Source: Rickettsiales bacterium
Lineage (GTDB): Bacteria; Pseudomonadota; Alphaproteobacteria; Rickettsiales; UBA1997
Direction of reading: 5' to 3'
Assembly: GCA_031289855.1 (NCBI GenBank)
Contig: JAITOR010000040.1
Span: forward strand, 1-9,648
Length of the DNA: 9,648 nucleotides
Part shown: one piece after another, positions 5,057 to 9,648 of the stretch
Numbering within the stretch: position 1 is the stretch's first letter
How the letters are laid out: every line of letters starts with the position of its first letter
The notes under the pieces: model-generated
What the model was told of the DNA's origin: nothing
Databases searched by the model: none
The model's input: the letters and a program-made list of their open reading frames with translations, nothing else
Made by a program: the position numbers and the translations under genes

Positions 5057-7111
5057 ATGGACTTTTTATTATCTCCGTTGCAAACTGTAAAAGGTGTGGG
5101 GGACAAGATTCTTGGTGCTTATGGGCGATTATTAAATAATGATACCCCTAAAATTATTGACCTACTTTTTTTGAAACCATATAGAATTTTATATAGGTTG
5201 CAAAATCCGGATTTGAGAACTTTGAAGGACGGAGATTTGATTACTGTGAATGTCATTGTAAATGATGTTGAAATTTCTAACGGTGTTAAAAAAATACCAT
5301 GCAAAATTAGGTGTTATAATAAGACTGGTTTTATAACAATTCTTTATTTTAATTATTTTCAAGATTTTATAGTAAGAAATTTTAAGGAAGGGTTGGAGGT
5401 TAGTATTAGTGGAAGTGTGAAAAAAAACGAATTTAATAATGAACTTACCATGCTTCATCCTGATTATATTAATCAAAAAGCACCGGAATTTGAACAAATT
5501 TATCCTTTAAGTTATGGTCTTACAAATAAAATGGTGCGAAATACAATACAAAAATGTTTAGAACAGGTTGAGGATGTGGAATTATTTGAAGGGAATATGG
5601 GTTTTAAAAAAGCATTATTGGAATTACATAATGTAAAAACGGAACAAGATATGGAAAAATTTAAACAATTATCTTTTTATGAATTATTGGCACAGCAATT
5701 GGCATTAAAAATAATAAGAGATGAAACAAAAAAGGATGAAAAAATGCCTTTTATAAGGATAGATAAGTTAAAAGAAAAATATTTGAAGCAAATACCATTT
5801 GAATTGACTTCGGCACAAAAAAAAGTTATTACGGAGATAGAAAATGATATTTATTCTAACAAAAAGATGTTAAGATTGCTACAAGGTGATGTGGGAAGTG
5901 GAAAAACAATGGTTGCTTTTCTTACAATGTTGCCTTATTTGGAAAATAAAAAACAAGTGGCTTTTATGTGTCCAACTTCTATTCTTGCAAAACAGCATTA
6001 TGAAATGTTAAAAAGATATAGTATAAATGTGGAATTGTTGGTTGGTGGGACGAAAGATAAGAAAAGGATATTGGAAAAGATGAAATGTGGGGAAGTGGAT
6101 GTGGTGGTGGGAACACATGCTTTGTTTCAAAAGGGGGTTGAATTTTATAATTTGAGATATGTGATAATTGACGAACAACATAAATTTGGAGTGGTGCAAA
6201 GGTTGAGTTTGATAAGTAAAATTGTTAATGTTATTCCTTCTCAAATTGGGGGTAAAGAGGGGGATGAAATTGATTGCAATGTGGGTAATGATTATGAAAA
6301 TTGTGTCGATACCATCATCATGTCAGCAACTCCCATTCCACGAACTCTTTCCCTTTCGATTTATGGCGATATGGATTTGTCTATAATTGATGAAAAACCG
6401 CAAAATAGAAAGGAAATCATAACATCTTCTGTTCATAAAACAAAAATAGATGATGTAATTTTAAAAATTAAAGGCAAAATAGAGCAGGGGGAACAAGTAT
6501 ATTGGGTATGTCCTTTGATTGAAGAGAATGAAGAATTGGAACATATAATACCAGTTTTAAAACGATTTGAAATTTTGCAAAATATTTTTGATGAACAGGT
6601 GGCATTATTGCATGGAGCAATGAAAGAATCTGAAAAAGATAATGTTATAACTAATTTTGCAGTTGGAAAAACAAAGGTTCTTGTATCAACAACTGTTATT
6701 GAAGTTGGAATTGATGTTCCTCAGGCAACTATTATTGTAATTGAAAATCCTGAACGATTTGGATTGGCACAAATGCATCAATTGAGGGGTAGAGTAGGGC
6801 GTGGAAACAAACAATCTTATTGCCTATTGTTGTATGAAAGAACAAGTGAAAACTTTAAAAAACGAATGGAAATTTTAAAAAAAACGAGTGATGGATTTAA
6901 AATAGCGGAAGAAGATTTAAAACTTCGTGGATCTGGGGAGATATTAGGTAAAAAGCAAAGTGGAATGGGGGAGTTGAAATTTGCTGATTTATTTGACTAT
7001 AATCTGTTATTAAAGGTCAATGAAATGGTGAAAAATGTAAGCAAATATGAAAATTTGTTAAAAATATTCGGTTATGATAAAATTTTAAAAAATAGAGGAA
7101 TTTTAAATTAA
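5057..7111 (+). CDS. recG: ATP-dependent DNA helicase RecG
   Basis: RecG is a monomeric superfamily 2 translocase that regresses stalled replication forks and branch-migrates Holliday junctions and R-loops. At 684 aa it has the family's usual length (about 690). It shows an N-terminal helix-hairpin-like start (LQTVKGVGDKIL), the wedge OB-fold (about 60-145), Walker A GDVGSGKT (277-284), motif II DEQH (372-375), motif III SATPIPRT (423-430), motif VI QLRGRVGRG (575-583) and the C-terminal GEILGKKQSGM-type TRG region. Between VVQR (379-382) and SATP there are about 20 more residues than in E. coli RecG, a Gly/Asp/Asn/Glu-rich stretch near 395-416 that looks like a surface loop. The ATG at 5057 gives the expected N-terminus. 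It converges on acpS with a 5-bp gap and no clear terminator. Confidence 0.96.
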   Translation: MDFLLSPLQTVKGVGDKILGAYGRLLNNDTPKIIDLLFLKPYRILYRLQNPDLRTLKDGDLITVNVIVNDVEISNGVKKIPCKIRCYNKTGFITILYFNYFQDFIVRNFKEGLEVSISGSVKKNEFNNELTMLHPDYINQKAPEFEQIYPLSYGLTNKMVRNTIQKCLEQVEDVELFEGNMGFKKALLELHNVKTEQDMEKFKQLSFYELLAQQLALKIIRDETKKDEKMPFIRIDKLKEKYLKQIPFELTSAQKKVITEIENDIYSNKKMLRLLQGDVGSGKTMVAFLTMLPYLENKKQVAFMCPTSILAKQHYEMLKRYSINVELLVGGTKDKKRILEKMKCGEVDVVVGTHALFQKGVEFYNLRYVIIDEQHKFGVVQRLSLISKIVNVIPSQIGGKEGDEIDCNVGNDYENCVDTIIMSATPIPRTLSLSIYGDMDLSIIDEKPQNRKEIITSSVHKTKIDDVILKIKGKIEQGEQVYWVCPLIEENEELEHIIPVLKRFEILQNIFDEQVALLHGAMKESEKDNVITNFAVGKTKVLVSTTVIEVGIDVPQATIIVIENPERFGLAQMHQLRGRVGRGNKQSYCLLLYERTSENFKKRMEILKKTSDGFKIAEEDLKLRGSGEILGKKQSGMGELKFADLFDYNLLLKVNEMVKNVSKYENLLKIFGYDKILKNRGILN

Positions 7112-7116
7112 TAAAT

Positions 7117-7503
7117 TCATATTTCAATTATTGCCACTGCATTTATTATGCTTCGTTCATCCGTCATTGAAATGTGTATATTTATTTTGCCCCCATATCT
7201 TTTAAATAAAAAATTATTGGCCTTATCGTTTAATTTTATAAATGGTTGACCAATTTCATTATGTATTATTGTTATATCTTTTAAATCAATTCCTCGTCCA
7301 ATTCCAAGTCCTATTGCCTTGCTAAATGCCTCTTTTACTGAAAATCTTTTTGCTATAAAACCAATATGCTCCTTTTTAAGTATTTTAAACTCATTTAATT
7401 CTTCAGTTGATAACATTTTTGTTGCAAGTTTCTCACCGAATTTCTTATACATCTCCTCCATTCTTGCTCGTTCTAACAAATCAGTTCCAATGCCAACTAT
7501 CAT
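7117..7503 (-). CDS. acpS: Holo-[acyl-carrier-protein] synthase
   Basis: AcpS transfers 4'-phosphopantetheine from coenzyme A to a serine of acyl carrier protein and so activates it for fatty-acid synthesis. The 128-residue length and the sequence are typical: MIVGIGTDLLE with the metal-binding D8, KRFSVKEAFSKAIG with E58, then GQPFIKL and HISMTDE near the end. The start ATG overlaps the trcR stop by one base (TAATG), so translation is probably coupled and no separate ribosome binding site is needed. It is the last gene of the aroK-trcR-acpS operon. In many Alphaproteobacteria acpS sits with lepB, rnc and era instead, so this arrangement is different. The gene ends 5 bp from the recG stop. 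Confidence 0.95.
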   Translation of the reverse strand: MIVGIGTDLLERARMEEMYKKFGEKLATKMLSTEELNEFKILKKEHIGFIAKRFSVKEAFSKAIGLGIGRGIDLKDITIIHNEIGQPFIKLNDKANNFLFKRYGGKINIHISMTDERSIINAVAIIEI

Positions 7504-8036
7504 TATTTTACTTGACTAATTATTTCTTCAAAGAGCACTTTGCTACACAATCCTAATAAAACAGGACTTTCTGGTGCAATATTTTTAATGTTCCAATGGG
7601 TTTTATTTTTTATTGAATTAAACAGATTTTCAGTGATTCCAAGGAGCCTTTTTATTTGTTTGTAGTTTATATTTGGGTAATATTTAAGCAAAAATGCTAT
7701 TGCATTTGGTTTATCTTTTCTTTTTGAAATTGGTGTATATTTTGTGTCTTTTTTCTTTTTAAGAATTACAATGTCATCAGTAATTTGCCCTTTTAAAGTT
7801 AAGGATTTTTTTGGATCTTTTTCACATTTTTCAATTTCTTCTTGCGTTAATTGTCCTAACAAAATGGGGCTTTGACCTATAACTATTTCTGCCAGATCAC
7901 CATCTGCAATGCCTTGAATTTCCATCTCATGCATTCCGCAGAAATCAGCAATTTGTTTAAAACTCAAACTAGTATTTTCTACTAACCAATTTGCAATTGC
8001 TTTTCTGTTTAAAGGTAATTTTCCATTATTACTCAT
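7503..8036 (-). CDS. trcR: TrcR-like cell cycle transcriptional regulator (DUF1013)
   Basis: This family is annotated as the cell cycle transcriptional regulator TrcR and is, to my knowledge, confined to Alphaproteobacteria. The 177-residue protein has two helix-turn-helix-like units. The first is NWLVENTSLSFKQIADFCGMHEMEIQGIADG in two parts (16-34 and 35-46), the second AIAFLLKYYPNINYKQIKRL (112-131). They are joined by a charged linker ending KYTPISKRKDKP (99-110); the conserved KTHWN (145-149) and SPVLLGLCSK (157-166) close the domain. Cysteines at 33, 71 and 164 are present. A good AGGAG overlaps the upstream stop codon, and the gap to that gene is 8 bp. The protein lies between a kinase and acpS in one operon. 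Family call is strong from remembered family motifs; the target genes are unknown. Confidence 0.88.
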   Translation of the reverse strand: MSNNGKLPLNRKAIANWLVENTSLSFKQIADFCGMHEMEIQGIADGDLAEIVIGQSPILLGQLTQEEIEKCEKDPKKSLTLKGQITDDIVILKKKKDTKYTPISKRKDKPNAIAFLLKYYPNINYKQIKRLLGITENLFNSIKNKTHWNIKNIAPESPVLLGLCSKVLFEEIISQVK

Positions 8037-8044
8037 AAAATCTC

Positions 8045-8596
8045 CTAAGTATTATTTTTAATATATTGTGTGATAGAATTTATTATCACATTCAAACTCG
8101 TTTCTTTATTTAAATAAGTTGTGTTTATCACAATGTCTGCTTCCTGATAGACTGAAATTTTTTTATCAAAAATTTCTTTCAAAATCTCCGCCTTATCCCC
8201 ATTTTCCAATAATGGTCTCGTGTTTTTTCTCTTTACCCTTTCTAGTAAAACATTGTATTCAACTTCAAGAAAAATCGAAACTGCTTTTTGTTTAATTAGT
8301 CTTCTAATTTCTTCATCATCATACGAATTTCCTCCAATGGATAAAATTTGTGGTTTATTGCTATTTAAAATATCGGTTATGATTCCCTTCTCCATATCAT
8401 GAAAGTATTTTTCACCCTTCTCATCAAAAATTGCTGTCACATCCTTTCCTTCATTTTTCTCAATAATAAAATCGGAATCAACGAATTTCAAATTTAATCT
8501 TTGGGCTAAATTAAAACCAGTTGTTGTTTTTCCAGCACCCATCATACCAATCAAAACTATTGTTTTCTTATCTTTTGCTTCTACCTTTTCTTCCAT
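8045..8596 (-). CDS. aroK: Shikimate kinase-like protein (AroK family) with altered substrate site
   Basis: Shikimate kinase phosphorylates the 3-OH of shikimate with ATP on the route to aromatic amino acids. The 183-residue protein has the family fold signals: Walker A GMMGAGKT (17-24), VDSD (39-42) with the shikimate/Mg aspartates, GEKYF..ME (61-69), the lid RPLL (127-130) and VYQEAD (149-154). Compared with M. tuberculosis enzyme numbering, three shikimate-site positions differ: the Arg of 'FRxxE' (R58) is H66, the third Gly of the GGG motif (G81) is N90, and R136 is K146. ATP-site residues are intact. It may be a diverged shikimate kinase or a kinase with another substrate. aroB, the common partner, is not adjacent; it is first in an operon with trcR and acpS. 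Only a weak GAAG precedes the start. Confidence 0.8.
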   Translation of the reverse strand: MEEKVEAKDKKTIVLIGMMGAGKTTTGFNLAQRLNLKFVDSDFIIEKNEGKDVTAIFDEKGEKYFHDMEKGIITDILNSNKPQILSIGGNSYDDEEIRRLIKQKAVSIFLEVEYNVLLERVKRKNTRPLLENGDKAEILKEIFDKKISVYQEADIVINTTYLNKETSLNVIINSITQYIKNNT

Positions 8597-8698
8597 TTTT
8601 TACTTCATTATTATTAAAACACATAATTACATTGTTTATAATAAATAAATATTTTATATTTGCAAATTTTTATATTAAATTAATAATGATTATTTTTA

Positions 8699-8726
8699 TT
8701 GAATTATTATTTTTTCCCATTATAAT
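8699..8726 (+). promoter_or_regulatory. Promoter of the DHH gene (leaderless geometry)
   Basis: TTGAAT (8699-8704), a 16-bp spacer and a perfect TATAAT (8721-8726) are followed by AAAAGT and the ATG at 8733, so the expected start is the A of the ATG. The 136-bp gap to the kinase gene shows no clear promoter for the minus strand. Confidence 0.7.
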
Positions 8727-8732
8727 AAAAGT

Positions 8733-9602
8733 ATGAAAAAAAATATTCTTTTTACACATACTGATTTAGATGGCGCCGGTTGTGCTCTTCTACTTAAAAC
8801 TTTTCTTGGACTTGATGAAATTTATTACATTTCACATGGTTTGGATAATAAAATTGATAATGATATTAAAAAACACTTATCAAAACATAATCCAAAAGAT
8901 GTAAATGTCTTTATAACTGATATTTCCCCAAATACGGAGGAAATGTTTGAATGGTTGATTAAAAATTGCAGTTCTGTTAATGTTTTAGACCATCATAAGT
9001 CGCAAGAGCATTTTACAAAATATAAAGAATTCGTTTATTATAATGGAAAATGTGGAACTTTGTTGGTGAAGGAATATTTGCAATCGTTGGGAAAATGGGA
9101 GCATAGATATTTAAAGGATTGGAATTATTTTGTTGAAATGGTAAATGATATTGACTTATGGATATTGGCCGATCCTTTTTCAAAGGATTTGAATAGCCTT
9201 TTTTTCTTTATGGGAATGGCAAAATTCGTTGAAGTTTTTACGGATAAACCATATATGATGTATAGATATAACGATATAATAGATATTTTGCAAAAAACAG
9301 AGGAGCATTATGTAAAAAATGTTATGGGACAAAAACAACCATGTGCCTGCGGTGGAGATTATGTTTTTGCTGAATGGTTTGGTAATGAGGTGTGTAATGA
9401 ACTTGCAAGAAATAATGTTGATCATATTGGTGTTTTTATAAATATGAAAAGTAAATCTGTGTCTTTAAGAAGCATTGGTGATGTGGATGTGAGTGTAATT
9501 GCAAAGGCGAATGGGGGAGGGGGACATAGAAATTCATCTGGTTTTAGTTTTGAAAGTTTAGAAGAAGTTGATAGGTTTATAAAAACTGGAAAAAAGAAGT
9601 AA
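8733..9602 (+). CDS. DHH/DHHA1-family phosphoesterase (nanoRNase/pAp phosphatase-like)
   Basis: DHH-DHHA1 proteins are Mn-dependent phosphodiesterases acting on short RNA, pAp or cyclic dinucleotides. The 289-residue protein has all DHH motifs: HTDLDG (9-14), ITDISPN (61-67), LDHHKS (85-90) and NDIDLW (138-143). The C-terminal DHHA1 domain ends with the substrate-binding GGGGH (261-265) followed by RNSSGF. There is no signal peptide or membrane segment, so it is cytoplasmic and not a GdpP-type membrane enzyme. The linker between domains holds PCACGG (203-208), an unusual cysteine pair. It is a little shorter than Bacillus NrnA (about 310 aa). It is transcribed alone from a leaderless-type promoter. 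The family is sure; the exact substrate cannot be read from the sequence. Confidence 0.88.
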   Translation: MKKNILFTHTDLDGAGCALLLKTFLGLDEIYYISHGLDNKIDNDIKKHLSKHNPKDVNVFITDISPNTEEMFEWLIKNCSSVNVLDHHKSQEHFTKYKEFVYYNGKCGTLLVKEYLQSLGKWEHRYLKDWNYFVEMVNDIDLWILADPFSKDLNSLFFFMGMAKFVEVFTDKPYMMYRYNDIIDILQKTEEHYVKNVMGQKQPCACGGDYVFAEWFGNEVCNELARNNVDHIGVFINMKSKSVSLRSIGDVDVSVIAKANGGGGHRNSSGFSFESLEEVDRFIKTGKKK

Positions 9603-9621
9603 TTTTACTTCAATAGGTTAA

Positions 9622-9648
9622 TTATTTCTTTTTAACACGCACATTTCC
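9622..9648 (-). CDS. Possible C-terminal end of a minus-strand gene (partial)
   Basis: The last bases read on the minus strand as GNVRVKKK followed by TAA, an ending of the kind seen in small basic proteins. Only eight codons are visible and another minus frame (EMCVLKRNN then stop) is equally open, so this is a guess from position: a convergent gene would fit the 20-bp gap after the DHH gene. Identity unknown. Confidence 0.2.
   Translation of the reverse strand, partial: GNVRVKKK

Noticed and set aside
7098..7118. Six-bp inverted repeat GAATTT/AAATTC over the recG and acpS stop codons
   Set aside because: An all-but-AT stem with a nine-base loop is too weak to call a terminator.
9513..9524. 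G-rich run in the DHH gene
   Set aside because: It is interrupted by A and encodes the required GGGGH motif, so it is explained by protein function and is not a likely switch tract.
1..9648. Mollicute-type genetic code (TGA as tryptophan), suggested by the low GC
   Set aside because: TGA ends acpS and the specificity gene at expected places, and Trp residues use TGG throughout.
1..9648. tRNA, rRNA, CRISPR array, insertion sequence or riboswitch
   Set aside because: I saw no cloverleaf, repeat-spacer array, transposase frame or known aptamer signature; the intergenic gaps are all under 300 bp.

Overview
The window is AT-rich, uses the standard bacterial code (TGA is a real stop for acpS and for the methylase-specificity gene), and most likely comes from the chromosome of an alphaproteobacterium. 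The best lineage marker is the gene at 7503-8036, which matches the TrcR/DUF1013 cell-cycle regulator family, known to me essentially from Alphaproteobacteria. The low GC and the broken-up nusA and str neighbourhoods suggest a reduced or host-associated lineage. That last point is inference; no search was possible.

Layout from left to right. (1) Positions 1-960 hold the 3' part of a two-domain DNA-specificity (HsdS-like) gene, split into two reading frames exactly at a G9 tract. This looks like an OFF state of a phase-variable restriction-modification gene. (2) nusA (1071-2363) has a consensus promoter (TTGACA, 17 bp, TATAAT) followed at once by an intrinsic terminator hairpin that ends just before its ribosome binding site, an apparent attenuator. 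(3) A lone metI permease gene (minus strand) is divergent from rpsL-rpsG. (4) rpsL-rpsG lacks fusA and tuf downstream and ends in a bidirectional terminator that contains the stop codon of the convergent traX-like gene. (5) traX and recG diverge from a 49-bp gap holding two overlapping promoters. (6) A minus-strand operon runs aroK-like kinase, trcR, acpS and converges on recG with a 5-bp gap. (7) A DHH/DHHA1 phosphoesterase gene closes the window, followed by a possible minus-strand gene end.

Main points of interest: the G9 switch with 32-bp repeats between the two target-recognition domains; the nusA leader terminator; four genes (metI, traX, recG, DHH) whose predicted transcription start falls on or next to the A of the ATG, suggesting leaderless mRNAs, whereas nusA, rpsL, rpsG and trcR have Shine-Dalgarno sequences; ribosomal protein S12 with proline at position 88, normally lysine and a streptomycin-resistance site; and a shikimate-kinase-like protein that keeps its ATP-binding motifs but has lost three residues normally used around shikimate.
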